Below, one piece after another: positions 43,400 through 56,200 of a stretch of 64,000 bases of DNA. The translations under genes were made by a program, and so were the position numbers. This stretch comes from Hyposmocoma kahamanoa (lineage: Eukaryota; Arthropoda; Insecta; Lepidoptera; Cosmopterigidae). The notes beneath the pieces were generated by a model. The model worked only from the letters and a program-made list of their open reading frames with translations. It did no database searches and had not been told where the DNA came from. Every line of letters begins with the position of its first letter. Position 1 is the stretch's first letter. The stretch lies in NCBI RefSeq assembly GCF_003589595.1, contig NW_020653397.1, forward strand, positions 337,185 through 401,184, in the 5' to 3' direction.

Positions 43400-46300
43400 T
43401 ATTACTCATTATAACAAATTAATACAATTCAGAATCTTTTACAGGGCCAAACCTACGTTTCCTACAGATTTGAAAACAACAGTGGCAGCTCAGAAGAAGC
43501 GTCTTCGATTTAAGTGGAGAAAACTGCTCTACATATTACAAATCCTCAACATCAGATAAAATCGGTTAGAGCTCACCTCCGCAACAGCGTATATTCTATT
43601 CACGTTAAGAATGCAGTAGTTTACAATACAAAGCGTTTAAAGCCGTGTGACTGGTCAATTTTGAATTTTGTTGCTGCATTTTACGTGATAATAAAGTGTG
43701 ATTGGTCAGTTAATGTTTGCTACTGCACTTTTAACGCAAATAAGCGAGTAGACAGCTCCTCCAATGTCGAGACATTTTGTATACCCATGCATAACATATT
43801 GAAAAGCAAAGTACATAAATTTATGTTTATATTGATTATTATTTTATTGAGTTATATTTTCATTAAAGAGATTTGTTTTGTTATACTCGCAACAAAATTT
43901 ATCCAAAGCGTGACATGAATTTAATGATAGAGATTGAGTTTATTGTTAAATTTGCAATTTAGCTTAACGTGAAAAGTTACCTGGATTAAGTAACAATTAC
44001 ATTTATTGTGGCGTTTGCTTGAAAATGATATTTTGTCAATTACTTTTTGAAGTATTTCACAAAGTGTACACAGTTTATTCTAAAACCTATCCTTGGAAAA
44101 ACTCCATTATAAATAATCGTGAGCATTAATGCGTCGCCAAAAGACAGATGCAATAATTATATGCAAAATATGTGCGCATTGACTCACGTATACGAAACGA
44201 GGTTTATTAGTTTAGGAAACGAGGTTTATTACTACAGAGGATCATTTTCATGTATTACGCCACTCTGATTTCGGTTGTCTATTGCATTCCTAAGTTATGA
44301 TCAGACAAACAAATTAAATGTGGACCCACAATAGTCTGATTTTTTAATTAGAAATAGCTATCTGACAGCCACTAATGACACTTGTTACCATCAAACAGAG
44401 AAAAGAAACTGTAACCAAACAACATTTCGTCTACATTCGGTCTCTACATACTTACGAGTATATTAAATTTTTTTTGTTACATTGATAACATTATAATTTA
44501 ATAATAATAAATGAATACCTACAACTGACTATTCAAACACAATATTACCCTCTTAAATGAATCATTGAAGTCAAATCTTTTAAGACAACTCTATCTATAT
44601 ATTTCGTCAAAAACTAGTATCCCACTAAACGTCAATGTATTATCTCTAATTAAATTTTCCAGGCTTACATTTTCGAGTGTATTGCTGTGAGAAATAGCCA
44701 GGGTCAATATTTAATTTGTCAGTCTTTATTCGATGTTATAAACACTACGGTTACTTTAAGTAGTTTTAATCCAAACGAGATTTTTTTAATTTATTACGGG
44801 AGTTTAATTTAGTTTTTAGATACACGTTGATTTTTATTAATTTGTTGTGAATGCGTACATTTATGATGTGGTTTATGTAACTTTAACTTTGTTTTAACTA
44901 ATTTTAGAGCAAATTTTTACTTGGCATAATATCGAATTAATGCAGAAATGTAGAACTTGTTCAATAGAATAAGCAAAATGCGAATGGTAACAAATAATGA
45001 TTTTCGAACTAACGTCATGACGGTGCCGATTCTGTCATGCTTTATCTTAATCTTAATTAAAAATACGGTACAGGGCTAAAATCATTTGTAATAAAAAGAG
45101 ATTTGGCACGTCAAAGTAAATAGAAAATTTGAAAAGAAATCCCAAATCTAGAAACCTCGTACTATTAAAAAACTCTTTGAGTTAATATTTCTCCTTAATA
45201 CTTCTTTAACTAAGTCTTTCTAGTCTAAGAACTTTAAACCTCTTCCTATTTCTTAACTTAAGTATTCGCTGCTCGACGGATAATAACACTTTAATAAAAT
45301 CATCATTAAAAATAAATATACAAAAGTTATTAAGGTTCCTCAACTAAATGTTTTAAGAATGATGAGTTTATTGTAGACGATTTTAGAATTTTTTACAATT
45401 TAATGTTGTAACTTACCCGCGGAAGTAAATTTGAAACTTTGCACTTGCTCTGTCTCTTTCATCACGACGCGAAAGAAAGAGAAGCAGACTAAGTACGCAG
45501 ACTCAAATGGACTTGTGCGAGTTATAAGAGTCGTCTAGCGCCTCTTAATTAACGGCCTAAATAGTCTTAAAATTGTTATTTAAATTTTTTGCACCACTGT
45601 GGATTGTGCGTAAGGAGTACAATTAATAAACGTTATGATCTAGATAATAACTTGAATAATCCACCATGGTTAGTACCACCAACGACATTTTAAACGTGGT
45701 AAGTGTGTACGTCCATTTAAACACCAAGTAAAGAGCTGTATTCACGATCCTGCGTTACGAATTGCATGCAGAAGGACTTGCTTGAAATTTTGAGCTCGCC
45801 TTGCTGAATTGTGTATTATAAATAATCCCTGTTTAAACGGAACAGTTGGTGGTATTTTGCAGTGGAACTTCAAATAGGATTTATAGTTACGGTGCATCTG
45901 TTTAGAAGGAATCGATTGCGATTATTAGAATTCATTTTTATCTTGAGTTAGAAATTTGACGAACAAAAGGGAAAAAACAATTTAATCTTTATGGAAACTG
46001 AAGTTCCCATGACCAATGAGAGAATTTGGTAATTTGGATAGAAATGTATTGTCTAATATTTATTAAGTAATTATTGGTATGCGTACAATTTATTGCATAA
46101 TAACGAATTGTAATGTTAAGCCAGGCCAAGCATTTTATAAGTTACAAAAACCGTTTGTGCAAACAAACTAAATATTTGTCATATTTTTCATCAAAGTTAA
46201 TATTTTGCACAAGTTAAAATTTTAAAAATCATGAGAATAATTGAAGTGAAATTTATTACTGATTTTTATATTTTTTCGAATTTACGTAAGGATTTTCAAC

Positions 46301-48250
46301 GAACTTTTACACCGAGATGAGATGGCTGTCTTTACGTCAAATACACCTTTTGGTGTTATATAGGCTTAGCATCAGAATGATAAGGTTTGAATTATCGATA
46401 TAAGTATCAACTTCACTGTCCCACATGTTGACCGACGACCAAAATACTTCTGTCGATCGATTTCCAACTCACCTAAAGTTGACCATTTTTACTTTAGTTT
46501 TATTTTTCTTTAGCGCAAAAGCTAAGACAAAACAATCCGATGAAATTCGTAGCGAACGAATTCATCACCTGTTTCAGATGTTTGTTATAGATGAATCGAC
46601 GGTCAAGACATTCTGTCGGACAACATGCCATTGACTGAATAGCTGCCCTTATTGGGAAACTGAAGAGTATAGGGACCCAACATAGAAAGTGTATACGCTG
46701 GCCTCAATGTATCGTATTATTTATATTGTTGACACGTATGTAATGTAACAGTATGTATTTCATATTCTTAGTACTATCGCAAATAGTTTTACTGTTCATT
46801 CCATATACTTACTGTTTACATCTGTGATTTTTTAAATTGTTTTTTTTATTACCAAGTAGCGCAATGCAAGCTTCCATTTTCTGTGATCTCTGACTTTTCG
46901 AGCTATATCGCATTTTAATTATTATTTATTAAACGGGGTTAGATTTTTTTAATGCCTACCTATACAAGATTAATGTAAGTAAGTGTTACTGTAAATATTT
47001 AAAGTAACGTATATTAATATGTCAATTTTATCTTGTCCGTTTAGCTATAGGGGTACATCACCACACATTTTTAGACGACTTGTGGTTCATTTTTATATAC
47101 ATTATGTCGATTAGCCTTTTTGCTGAGCGAAGTGTAATTATTGACACTTCTGTCTTCCTTTCCATTAATTTAACAATGAACACCGCAGCTACTGTTAGGC
47201 TCTTTCACTATGAATTAACCTTAATTAATAAAAACGAACCATGAAATAATGTTATTTTAAAAAAACCTTCAAAATAAAAGACTACACGATGCAGCTTCAT
47301 AATAAAAAGACGACGATTACTCTAGCTATATTATTTTAGTCTTACGTTGACGATTCTAATGCAAGTTTTACCTAAAACTAAGTTGATTACGAAAACTAGT
47401 GACCACACCGCCGCACAAAAGTACCAAGGAACACCCAACCGATCGAGCCAATAAAGTTAAGTGGGAATAGCCTTTATTGCTCATGCTGACATTAAATTAA
47501 AACAGACGAAAATACAAAAGCATGTACAGTAATCGTCGAGCAATTTCGACCTGGCATACTATATCGCAGTTTCATCATACAAAAGTGTGTCTTCCCAAAG
47601 AAACCAATATAATATTTTATAGCAAAATTTTCACTACAACTTAACAAGTTGCTTTTAAAGACAACACTGACTCTTATAAGCTTCTGTTGTCAGTATAAGT
47701 TCGCAAAATACCGAAAGCCAAATGCAAGTTGTGCCAATTTAATAATATAGTATTTCCTGCGATGTTGGTGCGACCCGCACGATCCCTGTTCTTGCTCTGC
47801 CCCTCTATATGAAACATGCAATAGAATCTGCAACAATTGGACGTAGTTAAGCAAAAAGAATGAAATCCATAAAATTATCAAAAAATGAGGTATGTGTACC
47901 AAACGGTTCCTAAAGTCTAACTTGTTAGATCAGCAAGAAAAATCCAACATATAAACATCAATAATTATCTCTGGAGTTACATGACATTATAAGTTTTGAA
48001 AATAAAACAAGAGTGAGAAACATTTTTAAACTTCAAACTGCCGTGTCTCGAAAGTGAGTGTATGTGGATTGGATCCTTTTTGTTGAACTACGTCCAATTC
48101 GCTTTTGTACATTTAGTGACTTAGTATTATTTCCGCCAACGCTTCCTAAATTATTTTGGATTTTTTTCCAAATTAAAATACAGACTAAGTGCATAATATT
48201 TGGACCAACCCCCCAAGTGTAATCTTAGCGATAGATATTTTATATTAATT
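43400..48250. other. Gene-poor intergenic stretch
   Basis: No coding gene is supported. An open frame at about 43514-43918 has no domain and no codon bias. A short direct duplication (GAAACGAGGTTTATTA twice) lies near 44193-44231. Confidence 0.4.
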
Positions 48251-48252
48251 AC

Positions 48253-48254
<2 letters not shown>

Positions 48255-48303
<49 letters not shown>

Positions 48304-48350
48304 TGTGTGTATGTATGTGTGTATGTATATATATATATATATATATATAC
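48255..48350. repeat. Compound (AT)n / GTAT microsatellite
   Basis: A long TA run, then TGTGTGTATGTATGTGTGTA, then a second TA run. Confidence 0.95.
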
Positions 48351-48354
48351 ACAC

Positions 48355-49735
48355 AAGCGGATATACATACCTCTCAGTGTAGTACCGAACAAAGTGTCAA
48401 ATGTAATGGATGTTAGGTGTAAAATGTAGATAGAAAATAACGAGACTAATTGTATTATGTTTCTTTCTAAACTAATAGAGTATCGAGCAATTGAGATCGA
48501 GATAATTAAGTAAAATTATATTACTACGTGAAAAAGTAAGGTTTAAAAGCTGTCAAAAATAAATAAACTGTAGATTCATGTGAAAAGCGCAGCTCACAGA
48601 TTGACCGTAGTTTAGTCTACAAAGAAACATAATAGGATCGTTTGGAAGTAATTATTGTTACGTGCGCGGGATTTCCGCCCTGACTCACGAGCGATCTAAC
48701 AATCGATTTGCTACTACAACAGACGTGTATTTAACGTCTGTACAATGAAAAATAGTGAAACCAAATATGGACACCGCACCGTGATACAAAAGCAAAATCG
48801 GTTTCTTACATACATTTTTGGTTTGGTCTTTTGTTTTATCCACCGTTTGTGGAAAAGTCGTGGAAAGTTAAAATAATTCTGACCGATCTAGTTTGCAAGT
48901 TTTAAATGTGAATCGATTGTGAAAAGTTAACAGAGATATTTGGTAATACTTGACGCTTCATTTTGTGCTATGCAGCTATACTTAATCACATAAATAAATA
49001 ATTTAGTGTTGTAAATAATACCATGTAAAATCTTGTTTTACTCGATCATTTACAAAGACCTGAATCTGGCACTGAATCAAGTGATGCTCTGTGAACTAGT
49101 CAACGCCTGAGCTCAGTGGGGACGTCCCGCTCGTTGATGTTGTAGAGTAAGAATTTTGCGACGTGATCAATTTACAAATTGTGTTAATGAATATTTAAAC
49201 AATAAATACCGTTTTGAATAAATAACATTTTTATTCTTACTGTGGTTACTCGTCATATACATACAATACACATACATATTACCTACGTTAATTATGCATG
49301 TAAAAGAAAGTTCATTATTTTAATAGATAAATTAAAATCCACCAAAGATTTTACCGTTGGCATGTCCAACACTACTATATGCTTACAATTACAATTGTTT
49401 GCTAATAACGAGTTTGATAATCAAGGCACAAGCTATTAAGAAGTCAGTTACACCAACAGATATTATTTTAATGGCTGTTAGTGGCAATTGTATGGCTTAA
49501 AATCAAGCGTCTGTGCGAATTAATCTACATGTGAGTCACGCCTTGTGATTCGGTGCACTGAGCGACTATTCTGCGCGCACGGACCGAATAATCGCCCACA
49601 CATTATAAAGTCACAACTGTATTTACGTGAAGTCAGTTTTTTATCACAGACTATAATTTGCTTGTATACATTTGAATAATGTTTTAACTAAATAACTAAA
49701 CTAAGTGTTGATTAAAAATGTTATGTTTAAATAAA
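48355..49735. other. No gene seen
   Basis: No supported coding sequence or named repeat. Confidence 0.35.
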
Positions 49736-49739
49736 ACTG

Positions 49740-49875
49740 GAATAAAGGTACAACCGTGTGATGGCCAAGAAGTCGTTATAGAGAAGGGTAGGCGCTATCA
49801 TCGTAGATGGGTGAACTAGCGCTAAGGCCTGCAGTGGATAAAATTTAGCTATGGATGATGATGACGATGAAATAT
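49740..49875 (+). repeat. Probable LINE 3' tail fragment
   Basis: GGCCTGCAGTGG followed by a GATGATGATGACGATGA tail resembles the 3' ends of lepidopteran LINEs that finish in GAT-type repeats. No coding part is left. Confidence 0.4.
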
Positions 49876-50060
49876 AACTGGAAATAACGTAACGAATTTA
49901 ACTCTCGGCTCCCACAGAAAACTTGAATTTGAGTACCTTCGGAAAATGTTATACACCCCTGATATAACTGTAACATACACTTCAATTTTCCACGGCACGC
50001 GACACAGTCACAGTTAGTTCACACCGCGTCAATCATGTCAGCGCCTCGCACTCATCCACT

Positions 50061-52941
50061 ATGTATCTAATACTCCTGCTACTGATACAAGTGCACGCAG
50101 AGTGGGTGGAGATCTATCAGCAACATTATAGGAAACCTCTACGACCCAGCTATACGTACACCGCCCTCGAAAAACCTGTCTTCGAAAGAACAACCAAAGG
50201 AAATCGTATTTACATCAACAATTCAATACCGGAATATCACTGGAATAAAGCAATACACAATGTACCCAATGACGACGTACGAAGATATGAGTATGAAACT
50301 TCTAGTACGACTGTAATCTCCAAACATGAAATTTCTGAACAAAAACCTATGACGATCTTTAACGTTGAAGATATTGAGTCGAAAAAAAAGGCTATCATGA
50401 AACTACCTAAACCGGTTACAGACCAAAGTATTAAAACAGCAGATTTGATTAATCATGAGGTCCCGAAAGTAAACAGCGCAGTGATCGTCCAGCGTTTAAA
50501 GTCTACTGAAGCCACGGTTAAGCCTATTAAATATGATGATGATTTTGAAATAAAGCCTTTGGAAGTTTATAATTTATCCGATGTTGAGTTGATCACTGGA
50601 GAATATACAGCAACAATCATCAATAATAAAAATGTCTACGCACCATTAACCACCAGTGAAGCTACAATGTTTAAAACACCATCGGAACATCCGCTGGTAA
50701 CAAAAGTACCGAATCGAGAATTGACTAAAGTGACTGAACAGGATTTATTCGAACATGATTGGCCAACTAATGAAGACCGATACGAATATGCAGTTAAAAT
50801 AGTTCCGAGTACTAGCAATAAGAGAAGAGTTGACATCATACGGAAAACTCATAATCCAAACGTGCTAAAAACTACAAATGATAACATTTTTGAATCTCAT
50901 AAACCTACTAACTCATGGGCATCGAAATCTAAATATAATTTGGAAATGGATAGTGAAATGTCAAGCTTTGAAAAGATAGTTTTTGAGCGAGATACAACTC
51001 TTACTCCCAAAATACGATCAAGTTCGAAACCCCAAACCGTGAAACAAAAAGCTACAATAAAGGCCTCAAATATAACAATCCAGCCAGAAACTGAAATAGA
51101 AACAGCCATTTTCGAAGGTAATAAGGAGCAAACTAAGCTAATACATTTAAGCACTAACATTAATCCGAAGACCGAATTAAAAGTAGACAAGAATAGGATT
51201 CAAAACAATAGTTCCATCCCTACGACAGACCCTGACAAGGTGATGATATATGAAATACTAGAAGATCATGCAATGTCATCAGAAATTACCACCCAAAAAC
51301 TTTCACTAAGTAACTTAGGTAATATAAAAAAAGTGTATCCTACCAAAATTACAAAAGTTGATAAAAATGGACATGAAATTGACAGCTCCTTTACACGTCT
51401 ACCTTCTACTGAAGCAACTTTTACGGATGATGAATTAGCAATTATACAACACAATAAAGAAAATCAAGATAAAAACTTCCAAAGAATCCCATTCCAAGCA
51501 AATATCAAACAGGCATCAGTTATTACACAAAAAGGTTTCAATAAAACAACAGAGAAAAAAACGGGAATTGTTCATCCTGTAGCTACACAAACCACACAAG
51601 ACTTAGAAGCAGTAATAGTTTCCGTAAACGATGATAAAATTTACAAAAAACCTTTTAAAGAAAATTTTAAACTAATACCAAAAGTTACTACAACAAACAA
51701 AACGCCTACTTTAACTACTGCAGCGACAAAGTACAACATTGATATTTTTAATAAAGTTACAGGACCAACTGATTCTAGTAGCTATGAGAGACATATCACA
51801 TTACAACATAAGATTCCTGAATTCATTACAAAAGAGGAGGACTTCAATCGTGAACAAGAATCTGACGATACAAAAGTTATAGAAAACGAAAATGTTGATA
51901 TTGATGTGCAAAAGTATGATATTGATTCAAATGTAAATGACATGGACACGGAAGACGTAGAAACTAGTATTAAAAAAGTAAGTGATGAAATGGTAACAGA
52001 AAACCCGAACAAAGTTAAAAGTGAAGCCAAGCAAGATAATTTCGAGACTATAGCTGAAAATACGAAGCAAGAAACATTATCAAGTGAAAACATACCAAAC
52101 ACAATGAAAACTATGATGAAAGTTCTGAAAATAGTAACAGATACTATTAAAAGAAATACGAGAAAAAACGTCAATAGTAAAGTGCGATATTTGGAACGTC
52201 TACGAGATACTATTTCTAAAACTATTGGTAAGTAATCGTGTTTTATATTTCTTTACGTACAGCCAAGAGCACGTTAAGCTTTGACCCTTTGACCCTTTGA
52301 AATTTAAATCATAAGGTTAAGTTTGACTCCCTATAATACAACACAATAAGACAGTATTACGGAATACTACGATTTTGGACTAAGCACAGCGACGAGCATA
52401 GAATGCTGAAACTTATCTAAACTAATACTATAAATGCGAAAGTAACTCTGATCGTAAAGGGGTTACGTTATGATTATGAATTATGAGCAATAATAGATTC
52501 AGTTAGAACAATAATGGATCATTCCTCTTAATTACCGTCTGCAGAAGACAGCATCGAGGCTGCATTCCCCGACGACAACCCTGCAAAATCCTCCCGGAAC
52601 CGCATGACACGCTCCACTCAAGCCCTGCCACGCGGGCATGTTGAGTTCCCATCTTCGGAGAGTGCACTGATGACTATTTCCTTCCTTACTTTTGCTGTGT
52701 ACCTTATTAAGTTGGTATTGGTAAGTGTAAATAGTGTAAATCATAAATATTTTGCTCGTAACCAACGGTATCTATGTAGTGTAGTAGCGTACCGTAACCT
52801 TGATAATAACTCCCCAATAACCTGTGGTTTTATTGTCCACAGCAAATTATTCAAGCCTACAAGAATAAAACAATGATGATGATGCCGACCGTCGTAGCTG
52901 CTATTGGACGAGCCTACAGCTACGGTCGCTCTAAACATTGA
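50061..52941 (+). CDS. Uncharacterised secreted or membrane-anchored Thr/Lys/Glu-rich protein, 3 exons
   Basis: I do not recognise a named family. Exons 50061-52227, 52545-52720 and 52843-52941 join in phase (donors GTAAGT and GTAAGT; acceptors CTGCAG and CCACAG) and give 813 aa. The ATG starts a signal peptide (MYLILLLLIQVHA, cleavage before about residue 15). Residues about 15-722 form one low-complexity, polar stretch rich in Thr, Lys, Glu, Ile and Asn, with several N-glycosylation sequons and no cysteine pattern. Exons 2-3 encode a compact end: a hydrophobic segment (MTISFLTFAVYLIKLVL, about 765-781), then QIIQAYKNK and a short basic tail ending GRSKH. Without splicing, the first exon would end in GK and a stop, losing the hydrophobic module. 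The hydrophobic block resembles the C-termini of other uncharacterised insect secreted proteins, from memory and unchecked. Confidence 0.82.
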
Positions 52942-53078
52942 TTTTTAATTATAAATTTATTGGTAACCCTAAAAATGGTTTTTTCTTTTCATAATTTCCC
53001 GCGCAGCTGTTTGCGGTCCCTCACTATATTTGAACGTTTTGTCGTTTCATACAGAACGTAGGCCTCGAAACAAATCGT

Positions 53079-53084
53079 AATAAA
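53079..53084 (+). terminator. Candidate polyadenylation signal of the secreted-protein gene
   Basis: AATAAA, 138 nt after the stop codon and about 215 nt before the start codon of the next gene. Confidence 0.45.
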
Positions 53085-53299
53085 TAGAAAACAATTATTT
53101 TTAGATAATTTAACAATTTGTATAAATAAATAATCTTTAATGAGTGAATATCAAGAAATTATGTTCCAATAAATTTAAAAACGTATCAAGAACTATGTGT
53201 TCTGAGGTTTGATCGCAGCAACAAAACGAAAAATCATTAAACAAACCCTCCGCGAAGTGCGTGCTTCGAAAACAATTAAGAATATTTATATTAGCGAAT

Positions 53300-56200
53300 A
53301 TGAACAGTACAACAGAACGAATATTTCTCTCAAATCCTGGAGCGCGCCAGTCTTCTAGCATGAGCCAAGTCAATCTCGAAAGTAAGTGCTATTGTTTGCT
53401 TAATGTCTCGCATCACATTTTCGTTACAATGGATGGTGGCTACCCATTAATAGGCCGGCCATGCGTACAATTCTCTTCTAGAGGAGTTTTCGCTTCTATT
53501 TATCATGGTGATTCTTTTATCACTAGCCTATTTTTATAATTAAACGAATATTCTAAATTTCTTCAATGCTTTCTAGTTGTTTCTTTTTGTCCTCACAATG
53601 GAGCGACCATCTTTTATTTGTATACAAATCAATCAATTAAGTACTCGGATATTCTACACTCTTAAGTCTAGACATAAAGCTTACAATTTATTTTTACAAT
53701 CTACAATAAGTCGACTGTTGGGATATGTACTTGTACACACACTCGTACGTTTAGATTCACATTGGGGTAGGCAGAGACAATCGATCGTCACTGCGCGATC
53801 CAGACAACTGCCAACTTCATTGCCAATAATAATTATTTTCTTACAAACTCTTAATATTCTATGCGCTCCAGCCTTTTTAAGAACATTCTGAATTTGAAGT
53901 AAGGTAATCTTTTGAGGTCATGTCAGTCATGTGTCCAAGCCACCTCAATCAACATACCATTCTCTATTTTTATCACTATGTCCTTTTTGAAACAACATTA
54001 TTTGCAGATCATAGTAATCCACACTCTGTTGCATAACAATATATTACAAATTTTACTTAGGCACCTCATTTCTATTGCATTCACTTTACTCTAGTGCTTT
54101 TTTGCCATACCCAACACTTGCTCCCACTCGTCAGTGTTGGATCCAAAACAGTATTATGCTAATATATTACTACGCCTTCAACTTCACACTAACCTCTTTC
54201 ACCTAAACATCGAGGGTTCTAGAGAACTGTGTGACTACTGAAAACTCTCAGGGAAAGTAATAAAGTGGTCCTGCGCTGGGTTCCAGGTCACCCTGACGTC
54301 GAGGTAAATGAGACAGCAGATGTACTGGCAAAGGTTGGTGCTAGGGAAACCTTTATTGGACCCGAACCCTTTATAGGGATAGCATACAGCCTGGCAAAGC
54401 TCACTCTGCTGAATGAAAGCACACACATCTCCCGAGAAGTGTGGCTACAGAGTAAGGGTCTTGAGCATTCAAAAGCCCTGATAGTTGCCTAGAGTGCCAA
54501 ACACTGTAGAGAAGTTCTGTCATTGGACAGGAATGGCACCAGAATACTCACTAGAGTCTTAACAGGACATTGTGGCTTGAGCAAGCACATGTCAAATATT
54601 GGGCAGAGAGAGTAGAGAGTGTAGATTCTGCCACAAGGTGGATGACACTCATGCTCATCTTCTCACCCAATGTAACCAATGTAACCCTGATGGGCGTACG
54701 AAGCTCCATACTGGGAAGGCACATGCCACAACCAGAGGACATTCAATCTGTCGGAGCCAGGAAAGTCCTTCAGTTCTTCAATGCTGTCGGCCTTGGCTCT
54801 GAACTGTAATTAGTGGTGATCACAATACATCAACTGATGATCGCAGTAACGAGGGGCTACACATGTCCCGATGAAGCCACCCTAACAATAATAATAACTC
54901 AACTTGCAACTTTTGTATCTATGGCTCTGTCGTTTTGCGATGTAAACATACATTCTATGTACACAAACTCTTTGACTTGTATACTTTTTGTCCATCATTT
55001 TCATTATTAATTGTCATGTCATTCCCTTTCTTTGTACCTATATGTATTTGTATAATTATTATTTTACTATTTTCCTAAATAAACGTGTATTTCTGCAGAT
55101 GTGCAAGATTTCTCAAATTTATGCAGAACATGTGCCACCAACACACAATATGTCATCCCAATATTCTCCGGTGAAGGCCTGCAGAACAACTTAGCTGATA
55201 AGATTCACAAACACCTGCCTATACAGGTAAGCTATGCTACACACAGAAGGCTACACGTGATTTCTTCGCTTTGTCAGACTATTAAAAGTGACCATGAATA
55301 GGCTTTTAAACCCTGTTGGTAATGACTTCAAACAACAGTATTCTTGTTAGTATTAAAGCCCAAGTATTGCTACTATTTAGTATTAATAGTAGCAATACTT
55401 GGGCCTTTCTTATTTCTGATTTATATTAATGATCTGCCATTCTTTGTTAAGGACCATTGCGAAATAGTGTTGTTTGCTGATGACACATTCTTGATTTTTA
55501 AAATAGACAGACATGACATTAACTATGACCATATTAATGATACCCTCTCTAAGGTACTTTATTGGTTTAATGCTAACAATTTATTGCTTAATGCCAAGAA
55601 GACAAAATGTGTTAAATTTGAATTACCTAACGTAAAATCGACTAGTCCAAGCATAGAAATAAACGGAGAAAAGTTAGACCTTGTTAATAATGCAGTCTTC
55701 TTGGGAGTGACCTTAGATAGTAAACTTCAATGGTTTCCACATATATCGTCCCTGGCCAGCAGATTAAGCTCCGCTGCATACCTGTACGCAGTGCGCAGAA
55801 TACGTGAGCTTACCGATGTTAGTACTGCTAGACTAGTTTACTTTAGTTACTTCCATAGTATAATGTCCTACGGGATTCTCTTGTGGGGTAAAGCAGCAGA
55901 TATTCAAACCATATTTGTATTGCAAAAACGAGCGATTCGTTCTGTGTACTGTCTAGGCTCTCGGGTTTCTCTCAGAGAAAAGTTTAAGGAGACTGGTATC
56001 ATGATTGTGGCATCACAGTACATATACTCAAATATTTTATACGCCCGTAAAAATATATATAATATCAATAAGAAAAAAGATATCCATAATATTAACCTTA
56101 GAGCTAAGTCCAAACTCATGGTACCACGATTTCGTTTAACCAAGGTGAACAACTCTTTTATGGGGAAAATTTGATTCAAAGTGTATTCCATAGCATTTAA

